Positions 44,501 through 54,451 of a DNA stretch of 64,000 nucleotides are shown here, piece after piece. Below the pieces are notes generated by a model that saw nothing but the letters and a program-made list of their open reading frames with translations, had not been told where the DNA came from and ran no database searches. Positions within the stretch are counted from its first letter, which is position 1. Every line of letters starts with the position of its first letter. Source of the DNA: Nipponacmea schrenckii (taxonomy: Eukaryota; Mollusca; Gastropoda; Lottiidae); the NCBI GenBank assembly GCA_030562195.1, contig JAUJPP010000006.1, positions 5,084,001 to 5,148,000 of the forward strand, given 5' to 3'. The translations under genes and the position numbers were made by a program.

Positions 44501-44649
44501 ATGATGCACTTGTACATATATTCACCATAGTTGTATTGACATTTTACACTGTTTTTAAAACATACCTTTTTAGACACATAGTGATATCGAGGTGGATTAT
44601 TGTCAATGGTTGTTCGTAAGTCTGTATAAGGTACAACTTTGGTTGACAT
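23541..44649 (-). CDS. Large coiled-coil protein of unknown function, ~1288 aa
   Basis: I traced 32 exons with joining phases. From the 5' end: 44649-44566, 43173-43126, 42134-42039, 41903-41874 (tentative), 39473-39429, 39206-39185, 39004-38877, 38734-38681, 38579-38463, 38078-37959, 37436-37305, 36853-36791, 36521-36138, 35540-35019, 34122-33927, 33788-33755, 33478-33378, 32916-32809, 32545-32496, 32212-32055, 31519-31472, 31124-31013, 30549-30430, 29388-29286, 27703-27627, 26648-26506, 26346-26190, 25989-25852, 25500-25388, 24607-24477, 24189-24046, 23629-23541. Total 3867 bp. Layout: short N-terminus (MSTKVVPYTDL), basic/acidic linkers, heptad coiled coil (ADLEDKLQVTLARMNRK onward), a helical block (PPIQQYVIKNLKAM...), an Asp/Ala-rich tract from a GAT-type repeat, a helical segment (ELLPEHPVVQEYIKTY), LVRKFVHHNRMKYIE, SGIFLIKPMYSY, then a Pro/Ser/Thr-rich tail (GTPPLPP). 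I do not recognise the family; the style suits a ciliary or centrosomal scaffold, a guess. Alternative 5' end: see findings. Confidence 0.78.
25035..25320 (+). mobile_element. tRNA-derived SINE-like element
   Basis: It begins ggttctatagcacagcggtt, which contains an A-box-like TAGCACAGCGG. The body includes tcactcataattccagtcc, aaatgggtaggataatctgg and gaaagatcaatgcc, then a T-rich end. Body words recur near 32300-32460 and, inverted, near 37060-37150. No clear target-site duplication was found. It lies in an intron of the large coiled-coil gene. Confidence 0.6.
27813..29182 (+). mobile_element. Pearl-like element with ~160-bp internal tandem repeats, copy 2
   Basis: The left end is gatagttgccaggcaaggta then acatacgcccactggcagca. 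About eight degenerate ~160-bp modules follow, each with gggcaataactca, aaactgttcatcgaaaa, cttatcaattccaatgctca, accaagtttcatcaaaatcc and attgtagcttctattg. The end has a short gacggactgacagaccg tract (degenerate ACGG), and the GTGGGCGTATA terminus is missing. It lies in an intron of the coiled-coil gene. Confidence 0.88.
29491..30066. mobile_element. 576-bp element with 70-bp terminal inverted repeats
   Basis: Arms 29491-29560 and 29997-30066 are reverse complements at 65 of 70 positions, beginning gttcctaaagcaatgttt and ending cccagattcttgtcatt. The interior contains tgattggtcgagag and a gccgccattttg (YY1-like) sequence but no convincing open frame. It is a non-autonomous long-TIR element in the intron between exons 30549-30430 and 29388-29286 of the coiled-coil gene. 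Confidence 0.93.
31660..32022. repeat. ~39-bp minisatellite
   Basis: About nine degenerate copies of a ~39-bp unit (ggacaaatcaatgagaacat + ccaaagtggtttcagatgt). The right edge shortens to ~22-bp steps (catcaaagtttgtttcag). It lies in the intron between coiled-coil exons 32212-32055 and 31519-31472. It gives open frames on both strands that I do not call. Confidence 0.88.
33018..33262 (+). mobile_element. SINE-like dispersed repeat, family B, copy 1
   Basis: Key words in order: ggatgggacaataaaccgag, gtgcacgttaaagatccct, ccctcattgcacactgcatg, ataaggtgcagaagagtagg, acgtaaaactccattcattt. The same order, inverted, occurs at about 61078-61345, with partial copies near 59046-59170, 59915-59975, 63790-64000 and a trace at 16095. 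It has no coding capacity. Confidence 0.75.
33540..33660. repeat. Dispersed repeat with AAT microsatellite, copy 2
   Basis: (AAT)n-like start, then ctctttattttacatgggtc, cattcagcccatggggcaaa and poly(A), matching the copy at 19880 in the same orientation. It lies between coiled-coil exons 33788-33755 and 33478-33378. Confidence 0.65.
37774..37913. mobile_element. 140-bp inverted-repeat element
   Basis: Arms 37774-37808 and 37879-37913 are reverse complements at 31 of 35 positions (gtcaaatcttgtgttaatgt onward), around a ~70-bp AT-rich centre. This is the shape of a small MITE, in the intron between coiled-coil exons 38078-37959 and 37436-37305. Confidence 0.85.
39938..40238 (+). mobile_element. 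MITE family A, copy 3
   Basis: It starts ttaaaagggataataggtct and ends gacgcagtattgctttaa. The interior matches copy 1 (aacttggccagtaggagctc, atgcatttgattattgaaaa, ccagattttaagg, caccaggtaagttcactgat). Intronic in the coiled-coil gene. Confidence 0.85.
40519..40554 (-). other. Possible 36-bp microexon of the coiled-coil gene
   Basis: Between exons 41903-41874 and 39473-39429, both in phase 0, this minus-strand block reads AITNTGFDFDIQ with ag| before and |gtaaat after, and it is also phase 0. The polypyrimidine tract is poor, so it is left out of the main model. RNA reads across 40554/40519 would settle it. Confidence 0.35.
41215..41670. repeat. ~31-bp minisatellite
   Basis: About 14 degenerate copies of a unit built on ttctaacattaggttgtgtg + aacaagccctga, 24-37 bp long. 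One interior copy (about 41480-41560) diverges strongly. It lies in the intron after the tentative exon 41903-41874 of the coiled-coil gene. The open frames on both strands follow from the repeat. Confidence 0.9.
43360..43450 (+). mobile_element. tRNA-like SINE relic
   Basis: cagttgaatagctcagtagc resembles a tRNA 5' half with an A box, and catgggttggaatcctcc a B box (GGTTCGAATCC type) about 50 bp later. The cloverleaf is not intact, so I call a tRNA-derived relic, not a gene. A similar tRNA-like stretch (gttgctcagttagagcatct) occurs near 1690. Confidence 0.5.
44071..44132. repeat. Perfect 26-bp hairpin
   Basis: 44071-44096 and 44107-44132 are exact reverse complements over 26 bp with a 10-nt spacer (cagatcactt). 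It lies in intron 1 of the large coiled-coil gene. Neither arm is simple sequence. Confidence 0.95.
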
Positions 44650-44991
44650 CTTGAATTTTTTGTGATTATAATCCTTTTATCTAAATAACATTTTAAACTT
44701 TAAAATCTCCCAATACATGTTATTATTTATCTTATCGACATGTTGATTCGTAGATTATAGAATGATTTTTAACACTTCACTGACTTATATCAAGTCTTAG
44801 ATTTTTGTACTGTTTTAATCCACCATTGACACGTTGCCAAGAGGGTTGACTTCGTAATCAATATTCAAGGTCACATTAAGTTTCAAATTGAATTCAAATT
44901 ATTTTGAGTTCTTATTCTGTGCTCTAATGTTTTTACACTGAAAAGTTTTAATCAATCTTACTACGTCTGCAAACCAACCATTTTATCAAAA

Positions 44992-46632
44992 GATAGCTTG
45001 CCAGGCAAGGTAATATACGCCCACTGGCAGCATTTATTTCAAATAAAAACTTTTCAGTAAGGTTACAATAAGTTGAATGAAATATTCAACCTTCCAACCT
45101 ATTTTTTTCTAGGGTCTCTAGTTTCATTAAAAACTGTCAAGAATTGTACCTAATAACAACTCATTAAATATTTTTCGGTATTTTTATGATTTGCAATAGG
45201 GTTCACCCTTAATAATATTTTGATATTTTTAATTCTTAATAAGGCTCATCCTTGGTTGATATTAAACAATTTCAGCGAGTTTTGTCAAAAAGGAATTTTT
45301 TAGAGTGTCCACAAGCCAAAAGTTGAAAGCGTTTTTGAAAACAGGCGCAATAACTGACACTAAATATTTTTCGATTTATCTGATTTTCAATAGGGTTTAT
45401 CCTTGTGAGAAATACTAAAGCCAAGTTTCATCAAAATCCATTCAAAATTGTTCTTTCTAGAGTGTTTACGAGTTAACGCGTTTTCAAAAACAAGGTCAAT
45501 AACTTGTACTAAATATTTTTCGATTTTCAATAGGGTTCATCCTTGGGAGACAACAAATAACACAGCCAAGTTACATCAAAATCCATTAAAAATTGTTCTT
45601 TCTAGAGTGTTTACAAGCTAAAATTGAACGCGTTTTCAAGAACAAGGGCTATAACTGACACTAAATATTTCTATCTATTTGATTTATAATAGGGTTCATC
45701 CTTGGGTAAAAACAAATACTCAAGCCAAGTTTTATCAAAATCCATTAAGAATTGTTCTTTCTAGAGTGTTTACAAGCTAAAATTGAACGCGTTTTCAAAC
45801 ACAAGGGCAATAACTGATACTAAATATTTTTCGATTTAACTGAATTTCAATAGGGTTCATCCTTAGGTGATTACAAATACTCATGCCAAGTTATGTCAAA
45901 ATCGCTCAAGAATTGTGACATGTAGAGTGTTTACGAGACAATAATCCAACACATTTTATAGAACAAGGGCAATAATTCCTATTAAATATATTTCGATATG
46001 TGCTATTTTCAAAAGGGTTCATTCTTGGGTGATATTAAACAATTTCAGCAAGTTTCGTCAAAATTGGTCAATAACTGTGCTTTGTAGAGTGTTTACAAGC
46101 TAAAAATTGAACGCGTTTTCAAAAACAAGGGCAATAACTGATATTTATTTTTTTTCGATTTGACTGGTTTCCAATAGGCTTCATCCTTGGGTGATAACAA
46201 ATACTCAGGCCAAGTTTCATTAAAATCCATTAAAAATTGTTCTCCCAAGAGTGTTTACAAGCTAAAATTGAACGCGTTTTCAAGAACAAGGGCAATAACT
46301 CATACTAAATGTTTTTCGATTTCGCTGATTTTCGATAGGGTTTATCCTTGAGTTATAACATACTCTCACACCAAGTTTCATCAAAATCGGTCAAGAATTG
46401 CACGTTGTAGAGTGTTTACGAGCCATTCAAGAACAAGGGCACGAACTCATACTAATTTTTTTCCGATTTCGCTGATTTTCAATAGGGTTCCTCCTTGCGT
46501 GATCATAAACACTCATATTAAGTTTCATCTAAATCCGTCAAGAATTACAGCGTGTAGAGTGTTTACAAGCAATTGTGGACGGACGGACGGACGTGACGAC
46601 AATATACGCCTCCCATTTCATGTGGGCGTATA
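44992..46632 (+). mobile_element. Pearl-like element with ~160-bp internal tandem repeats, copy 3
   Basis: Left end gatagcttgccaggcaaggt then aatatacgcccactggcagc. About ten ~160-bp modules follow with gaacgcgttttcaa, acaagggcaataactga, atatttttcgattt, aatagggttcatccttggg, aagtttcatcaaaatccatt and agagtgtttacaagc. Next come ggacggacggacggacg (ACGG microsatellite) and the right end aatatacgcctccc...catgtgggcgtata. The two ends carry inverted TATACGCCCAC/GTGGGCGTATA. It lies just upstream of the first exon of the 23.5-44.6 kb gene. Confidence 0.92.
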
Positions 46633-48898
46633 ATTAAAATGAATTTCTGAGATAGCTTCAAAGTATGAACGGCAAGTAATTCTTGCTCAGAATTAAATTC
46701 AAATCAACTAATATGCCACTAAAGTTGGTAATATCACAAAATACTCCATTATGTGTTTAACTTTGTCACAAAATGTGGAATTTTGAAAAACCACATTTTT
46801 CATAGCATGTAGATATTTCCATATAAAACATAATAAAAATATTGGCCTTCTATGAAAAACTTATGTCTTTCCAAGATTTTTCAATTAATAATCTTAATCA
46901 AGATCATAAGCTATATATGGCTTTGGCGGGGTGTTTTCCGTGGGACCAGGTCTCTCGCCAGAGGGATCGGGGACAGAGTCAGTTCTGAATTTAACTAGAT
47001 ATACAGTTGTATGGATTGAAGTCATATATATACAATTCAAACTCTATGAGGGGGCTGTATTGATTACTAAAGGCAAAGATACACTTTACTTTAAGGCTAC
47101 TTAATCCTCCACTTAAAAACATGAATAACGTAAGTAGATACTATATTTTAAATCATATCTTACATTAATATACCATTAACTCTATTGACTTATTATATTC
47201 ATGTATATCAAATTACTGAGGTTTAATATTTAGTATAATGACAATCAATAAACATAGATCAGATGAATCTGTGTATATCCATTATTCAAGATTATAACAA
47301 AATAGGAAAAAAAGGAGGGAAATGCAGAAGTCTAGTCAAGTACATACATGTGTACTCTACCAATTTCGTGGGGTTTCTACTTGACTCAAGTAACAAATAC
47401 TCTTAATAGAATTAAAAGCAATTTTGACTAGGTAAGGTTAAATCAAAGAAACTGTTCAAGGTATATATAAACATAACAGATTGATATTGATAAAAAATGA
47501 ACATCATGCTAAGTTTCATATCAAAAAATAATTCAAAATACCTCCAGTATAAAATTTCGAGGCGTTTTTGTCAAATCAATACCAGAAAATTGAATTAGGT
47601 GCCTACAAAATCAGAGTCAAAAAATGAAACAAAATTGATTGGGTTCTGACAGTTTTGACAACTATTTGGGCAATATCAACTGAGATCTGACATTAAAACA
47701 GATATTAAGAAAAACAAATTTCAACATTATTTCAAGGAGGAGCAAGGAGAGCTCCACTTTTTATGCTATGTAGGCCTTGGATTAACTGAGAAGAGCTCCA
47801 CTTCTTGTGCTATCTAGGCCTTGGATTAACTGAGAAGAGCTCCACTTCTTGTGCTATCTAGGCCTTGGATTAACTGAGAAGAGCTCCACTTCTTGTGCTA
47901 TCTAGGCCTTGGATTAACTGAGAAGAGGCTTCACTTGGTTAATAAAATATCTAGGCCTTGGATTAACTGAGAAGGGCTCCACTTCTTGTGATGTCTCAGC
48001 CTTGGATTGGATTAACTGAGAAGAGGTCCATTTTTTGTGATATCCAGCCCTTGGATTAACTGAGAAGAGCTCCATTTTTTGTAATGCCCAGACCTTGGAT
48101 TGACTGAGAAGAGCTTCACTTCTTGCGATATCCAGGATTTGGACTGACTATGAAGAGCTCCACTTTTTGTAATGTCTCAATCTTAGATTGATTGAGAAGA
48201 GCTGGACTTCTTGTAATGCCCAGCTCTTGGATTGACTGAGAAGAGCTACACTTCTTGTAATGCCCAGACCTTTGATTGACTGAGAAGAGCTTCACTTCTT
48301 GCGATATCCAGGATTTGGACTGACTATGAAGAGCTCCACTTTTTGTAATGTCTCAATCTTAGATTGATTGAGAAGAGCTAGACTTCTTGTAAATGTCCAG
48401 CTCTTGGATTGACTGAGAACATAGCAGTTATCTCCCATTCTCTATAACCAAATGTAACTTCTAATGAGGTAAAAATATATTAAAGTCAAAATATTGTATA
48501 TGAAGATGATATCTTTATTTATCAATGATAGCAAAATAGCACTAGAACTAAAACTCTTGCATCAAACATTCAAATCAAAATTCTGAGTAATTCTGAAAGC
48601 ACTAGCACGAAATATCCGAAATTGATATTCCTGATAATTAGATTTATTTAGCAAAAAAACATCCGTGCATACAGACCATCAGGGAATTGTATATAAGACT
48701 ATCTTTAGAAGTAGGTTTCTATCAGCCTTAAGTAGTATTATTATGAGGCTTTTAATAAAAAGACTGATGAAACATTATAGGCAATCTTTGTCTTTGAGTT
48801 ACTGTTAACAAAACTTTATCTTAGAATTAAGAGGAAGAATAAATCTAGATCCCAAAGTAACTTATTCCTGTGTATTAAAAACAATACTTGGTAAAGTA
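46633..48898. other. Non-coding stretch around a minisatellite
   Basis: No coding exon was found between the pearl-like element and the Myb/SANT gene apart from the 44-bp minisatellite entered separately. If the two coiled-coil units are one gene, this is intron. Confidence 0.55.
47748..48420. repeat. 44-bp minisatellite
   Basis: About 15 copies of a 44-bp unit (gagctccacttcttgtgcta + tctaggccttggattaactgagaa). The left copies are nearly identical (47790-47925). The right copies diverge and show a two-unit duplication: the block near 48110-48210 recurs near 48290-48400. Confidence 0.93.
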
Positions 48899-50899
48899 TC
48901 AGTCTTCTTGTGTCCTTGAAATAGTTATGTCACCTAATATGGAATCAGTGGCACTATGATTTTGGGAACTATTGTCTGATGATGCATTTCGCTTTTCAGA
49001 AAACAATCTAAACAGTTTTAATTCATGTTCCCTTTCATCACGTCTGCGTTTTTCTTCCAGTTCTGCGAAAAATTTCAGTCTCCTTTCCTCACATTCCATG
49101 TAGAATTTTCTCTCATCTCGAAGTTGTTGTTGTAATTTCAATATGCCTTCTTGAAAGGTGGTTTCTAATTTATTGAGTTTCTTCATAACAGTTTCTAAAT
49201 TTAATCTTTTAGAAGAGCCGCCATTTTCATAATCTAATATTTCTTCATTGTCTTCTTCATCATCTTCATAAGTAGGTATCCTTCTCTTCCTTTTACCTAA
49301 ACTAAATGATGTCTGTATGTTGTTTTTCTTGGAAATTTTGGAACTGGTTGATGTTGATGGATAAGATTCTTGAATATATTCCTGAAAAATAAAAATAAAA
49401 GCCTTCAATACCAGACAGTTCCAGATTCTGGCATCTGAAAAACCTCTATACCTAAGTGGAGATTCCAAATATAAAATTCTGTTTAAACAATCACAAAAAT
49501 AAATTCCAATTGTCTATGCATAACATTTCTATAACAATTCTAAGCTCTAAATTTGTACCATAAGACCACAAGAAATGTCTAATTAATTCTGATTGATGCT
49601 CATTATCTTTGGAATAGTCTTCATTGTATATTTATAATTATTCATTTGCTACAGATTTGAAATAAATCTAACCAAGAAAGATAGCTTGCCAGGCAAGGTA
49701 ACATACGCCCACTTCAGCAAACAGAATATTCCATGTTTTTTCATTTAATCAAGGGCAATAACTCATAAACCGACATCTAGAATCGCACCATTATTTAACT
49801 TGTCCGAGATGTTATCAAGATGAATACACATATCAAGTTTCATTTCAATCGGATAAAAACTACAGCTTCTATTACGTACACAAGTAAATTTTAACGTTTA
49901 TTCATTTAATCAAGGGCAATAACTCATAAACAGACATCTGGCGAGATATTATCAAGATGAATACACATACCAAGTTTCATTCAAATCGGATGAAAACTAC
50001 AGCTTCTATTGCGTACACAAGTAAATTTTAACGTTTTTCCATTTAATCATGGGCCATAACTCATAAACCGACATCTGGAATCGTGCCATTTTCGAACTTG
50101 TTTGAGATATTATCAAGATGAATACACATACCAAGTTTCATTCAAATTGGATAAAAACTACAGCTTCTATTGCGTACACAAGTAAATTTGAACGTTTTTT
50201 CATTCAATCAAGTGCAATAACTCATAAACCGACATATGGAATAGTGCCATTTTCGAACTTGTCCGAGATATTATCAAGATGAATGCACATACCAAGTTTC
50301 ATTCAAATCGGATAAGAACTCTGGCCTGTATCGCGTACACAAGTAATTGTTGACGGAGACCGACGGACGGACAGGGGTGATGGCAATATACGTCCACATT
50401 TTCATGTGGGCGTATAAAAAGTAAGAAATTCTGATATTTTTAAATATTGCCTTACTTCCTCATAGTCTTCTTCATCTTCATTATCTTGATGGTTGTGATG
50501 AGATTCAATTTTAATCAGATTACATTGATCCAAACTGTCGTCTGCATGGTTGTCAACACCAGGAACATCTAAAATTTTGTTAGTCAACACATCTTCTACA
50601 ACAATAAATGCTGGACTTCGAATTTTCAACTTTTCCAACTCATGTGGTGCAGTATCTTTTAATTTGGTATAAGTTGATTTCAAATTCTTAATTTTCACCC
50701 GACATTGAGAAGCTGGTCTTTTCATTCCCAATTCAGCTAACCTGTTTGAAATTTTCTCAAAGACAAAAAAATTTCTGTAAGTTGAATCTATTTCCAATTG
50801 CATTTGTGGTTCTGCCCATATTTCAACCAACTTTTCAATTTCAGCATTTGTCCAATTTGCTGCTTTAGCATCATATACAAAATCCTTTTGTGTGTTCAT
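48899..50899 (-). CDS. Myb/SANT-like DNA-binding domain protein
   Basis: Two exons, 50899-50456 and 49381-48899 (stop TGA), joined in phase 0: 308 aa. Residues ~13-85 form a trihelix/MADF-type Myb/SANT-like domain: NWTNAEIEKLVEIWAEP, then FFVFEKISNRLAELG, then SQCRVKIKNLKSTYTKLKD. The middle is acidic (DNEDEEDYEE, DDEEDNEEILDYE) with a basic GKRKRR patch, a likely nuclear signal. The C-terminal ~90 residues form a charged coiled coil (LETVMKKLNKLETTFQEG through EEKRRRDEREHELKLF). This layout matches MSANTD-type proteins, some of which derive from Harbinger/PIF transposon DNA-binding partners; here there is no transposase and no terminal repeat. Its single intron holds a pearl-like element ending only ~39 bp from the splice donor. 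It may be nested in an intron of a larger same-strand gene. Targets unknown. Confidence 0.85.
49680..50416 (+). mobile_element. Pearl-like element, copy 4, in the Myb/SANT intron
   Basis: Left end gatagcttgccaggcaaggt then aacatacgcccacttcagca. About four modules of 130-160 bp follow (caagggcaataactcataaa, cgacatctgg, tatcaagatgaatacacata, ccaagtttcattcaaatcgg, actacagcttctattgcgta). Then gacggacggacag and the right end aatatacgtccacattttca + tgtgggcgtata. The modules are closest to the single module of the 22327 copy. Confidence 0.92.
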
Positions 50900-51452
50900 T
50901 TTCCACTGAAGATCTGACTCCCTTATTAAAGTTTAATTCCAAAGCCACTACATATGAAAATTATCCCAAATCAACATCAAAGTGGAATTAGATGCAGGAT
51001 CCAATAGGCAGGACTCATTTACATTTAATCCTTAAGTTTAATCAGCTTACAATGTGAATTCAATATGGCTGCTGTACACACAAGTCTAATATGAATCACA
51101 TGTGACTTGACTAACAAAGCCTGTTTCACTGTAACATAACACTACACTATAGAACTGCTAGGCCAGTTTACTTGTTTCTAGGTCAATGTGGATTTAATCA
51201 AGATATGAGAGCTGTATTGACTAAAGGCCTAGTTACTATGGCAATTCATCTTTCTGTACTTTATAGTAAGCTAGTTTCTATATATAGATTGACTGTAGCA
51301 CAGAATATACAGCAAGCCTGATTACACAATTGCAATCTATAGATGGTTGTCATCCCATGGTTATATTTATTGTCGATTTTATCTGACTCAATAATGGGGT
51401 TTCTGCATTTAGTTACATTTTTGTGATAAATATTGGGCAAATGAGATTCAAA
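50900..51452. other. 5' flank of the Myb/SANT gene
   Basis: Promoter and 5' UTR region by position. There is no recognisable core element beyond AT-rich sequence, and no coding exon. Confidence 0.4.
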
Positions 51453-51765
51453 TGATAATAGGTCTTAGAATGAACATAAAATTTTAAAATTTTAAACTTT
51501 GCCAATAAGAGATCTATTCATCAGTAAATATACTTGCTGTCATAAAAAACATAAAAAAATAAATGAATATCTAAAAAAAACTAAGTAATAATCCATAAAG
51601 ATTCATTTGATTATTGAAAAACACTTAAAAATTGATTAAGTGTTTTGAAAAAATGATTTAGTTTTTGTGGGTTTTCCAGATTTTAAGGGGGTCTATTACT
51701 TTATGACATTAACCATTCTTGAGAACTAAAATTTTATGTTCATGCTAAGACGCAGTATCCCTTTC
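51453..51765 (+). mobile_element. MITE family A, copy 4
   Basis: It starts gataataggtcttagaatgaac and ends gctaagacgcagtatcccttt. The interior words match copies 1 and 3. Its right end directly abuts the higher-order satellite that begins at about 51770. Confidence 0.85.
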
Positions 51766-51769
51766 ATAA

Positions 51770-52862
51770 TTCAGTTCAGTGATAGAGAGATTTGTGAAAT
51801 TGAGGTAATTATGGCTTCAGTGATTGAGGGCATGGTAATTGTGAATTCAGTGACCGAGAGATTGGTAATTGTGAATTCAGTGACTGGCAGTATAGTAATA
51901 TTCAGTTAGTGACTGGGGATTGGTAATTGTGGATTCAGTGATTGAGAGATTGGTAATTGTGAATTCAGTGATTGAGAGTATGGTAATTATGAATTCAGTG
52001 ACTGGCAGTATAGTAATATTCAGTTAGTGACTGGGGATTAGTAATTGTGGATTCAGTGATTAGAGATTGGTAATTGTATTCAGTGATGAGAGTATGTAAT
52101 TATGAATTCAGGGTGTACTGGAGTATAGTAATATTCAATTAGTGACTCGGGATTGGTAATTGTGGATTCAGTGATTGAGAGATCGGTAATTGTGAATTCA
52201 GTGATTGAGAGTATGGTAATTATGAATTCAGTGACTGACAGTATAGTAATATTCAGTTAGTGACTGGGGATTGGTAATTGTGGATTCAGTGATTGAGAGA
52301 TCGGTAATTGTGGATTCAGTGATTGAGAGTATGGTAATTATGAATTCAGTGACTGGCAGTATAGTAATATTCAGTTAGTGACTGGGGATTGATAATTGTG
52401 GATTCAGTGATTGAGAGATCGGTAATTGTGAATTCAGTGACTGAGAGTATGGTAATTATGAATTCAGTGACTGGTAGTATAGTAATATTCAGTTAGTGAC
52501 TGGGGATTGGTAATTGTGGATTCAGTGATTGAGAGATGGGTAATTGTGGATTCAGTGATTGAGAGTATGGTAATTATGAATTCAGTGACTGGCAGTATAG
52601 TAATATTCAGTTAGTGACTGGGGATTAGTAATTGTGGATTCAGTGATTGAGAGATTGGTAATTGTGGATTCAGTGATTGAGAGTATGGTAATTATGAATT
52701 CAGTGACTGAGAGTATAGTCATATTCAATTAGTGACCGAGAGATTGGTAATTGTGGATTCAGTGATTGAGAGTTGGTAATTATGAATTCAGTGACTGAGA
52801 GTATAGTCATATTCAATTAGTGACCGAGAGATTGGTAATTGTGGATTCAGTGATTGAGAGAT
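51770..52862. repeat. 118-bp higher-order repeat of four ~30-bp subunits
   Basis: The basic unit is a ~29-30 bp motif around ggtaattgtggattcagtga. Four diverged subunits alternate in fixed order: one with gagagatcggtaattgtg, one with gagagtatggtaattatg, one with ggcagtatagtaatattcag, one with ctggggattggtaattgtgg. Together they form a ~118-bp higher-order unit repeated about nine times. Copies near 52070-52130 carry small deletions, and the right end loses the fourth subunit. No gene overlaps it. Confidence 0.93.
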
Positions 52863-52869
52863 GAAAGTG

Positions 52870-53001
52870 AGAAAGATCATACTTATTTTCACAATCAATA
52901 TAAAATCTCAAATATAATTCATTTTCACAATCAAGATCATACTTTAGTTATAAAATCTCAAATATAATTCATTTTCACAATCAAGATCATACTTTAGTTA
53001 T
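52870..53001. repeat. Satellite flanking a DNA transposon, left part
   Basis: About 2.5 copies of a ~53-bp unit (ataattcattttcacaatca + agatcatactttagttata + aaatctcaaat). It is interrupted at about 53002 by the transposon. The related array resumes at 54452. Confidence 0.8.
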
Positions 53002-54451
53002 CGTATAATTCCGAATATAGTGCGCAGGCATGTATAATGCACACCCCTTCCTTGCCTCCGCGAAATCGGGGAAAATTCATTTACCCATGTATAGTGCGCA
53101 CCCCTTTTCGCGGCAAAAATACGATTTTAAGTTGGCATTTCATAGACACCAATATCGGGAAATAGTTGTCAATACGTAAGTCACCATTCATAGATTTTTT
53201 ATAATAAACAATGTTCCACTGCAACTAACGTTTCTACTATTTGTAATTTGTACACGACTTTATCAGGATACCACACTATTCAATTACAGTACCGAGGAGT
53301 TCGAGTCGAGAATACGATTTTAAGTTGGCATTTCACAGATACCATTATCGGGAAATAGTTGTCAATGCCTAAGTCACCATTCATAGATTTTTTATAATAA
53401 ACACTGCAACTAACGTTTCTACTATTTATTTTTATTATAAAATCCATTTTAATCCCGTATTTATTGCTTCTAATCTCTCGTAATGGTATTATTGAGTGTT
53501 ATTTAGAAATCATGTATCATGCTATTAAATTACGGTACCGAGGATGATATTCTATTGGAAGAAAAATGTGCAATTACCCGGTAAACTTTGACGTATTGAA
53601 GAAGATATCATTGACAGGAATTCGAAGCAGGAATTCGAAGGGCTTACGGTAACTGACTTGGTTTAAGACCAATAGGTCCCATTATACTTGTAATCATAAT
53701 GCGAATAATAATCATGATATTGCGTCAGTTCCTTTTGTGTGAATACTTAATTGTGATTGTTTCGTTTGTTTAACGTAAATAAATATCATTGTCTTTCATA
53801 ATTAAGTCTTTAATCATCGCTGGAGTGACACGAATCTCCCAATAGTTTTATTTTTATCGTCTGCTTTTACCCCCCGCATAGATTTATCGACTAGTATTGC
53901 TCTCAACGGAAATGAAAAAATTTAGGGTGTGAACCTTGTATTTCATATCTGATGAATAATTAGGAAAACAATGGATTATATTGAAACCCAATTATTCTGG
54001 TAACCGTATTTATATTCAGGCAAGACTCGATTACGTATTGAGGCATGTCATCAAGCATGACAATCAATTGTTCCTACTATAAAAGCCATCCAAAATACTT
54101 GCACCGTGATCATTATGTTTGGTACCTCTCGTCTTCACGTTATATTTTCCATGCAAATAACACAAAAATTAACTTTAATCATTTAAGTTTGTTCGAATTT
54201 TTCACAATAAATATTCACTTATAGATAATATCCATATTGAGCCATTATTAAAATCATAATTCGATCTTTTACACAAATCAATTTTACCGCCTATGTCGCT
54301 GAAGGAAGACAAGATGGCGGATCCTCAACATCGATTTGCGGCATTTCGGGAAAAAATACTAAATTTTTTTTTAACTGTATATAGTGCGCACCCCCTCTTT
54401 GATAGGGCTGTTTTAGGGTAAAAACCTGCGCATTATACATGAAATTATACG
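53002..54451. mobile_element. ~1.45-kb non-autonomous DNA transposon
   Basis: The left end reads cgtataattccgaatatagt then gcgcagg. The reverse complement of the right end reads cgtataatttcatgtataat then gcgcagg, giving an imperfect ~27-bp terminal inverted repeat. Subterminal gtgcgcacccc recurs inside both ends. An internal ~100-bp direct duplication (atcgggaaatagttgtcaat onward) occurs near 53155 and 53345. No long open frame exists, so no transposase. It interrupts a satellite array. Confidence 0.88.
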
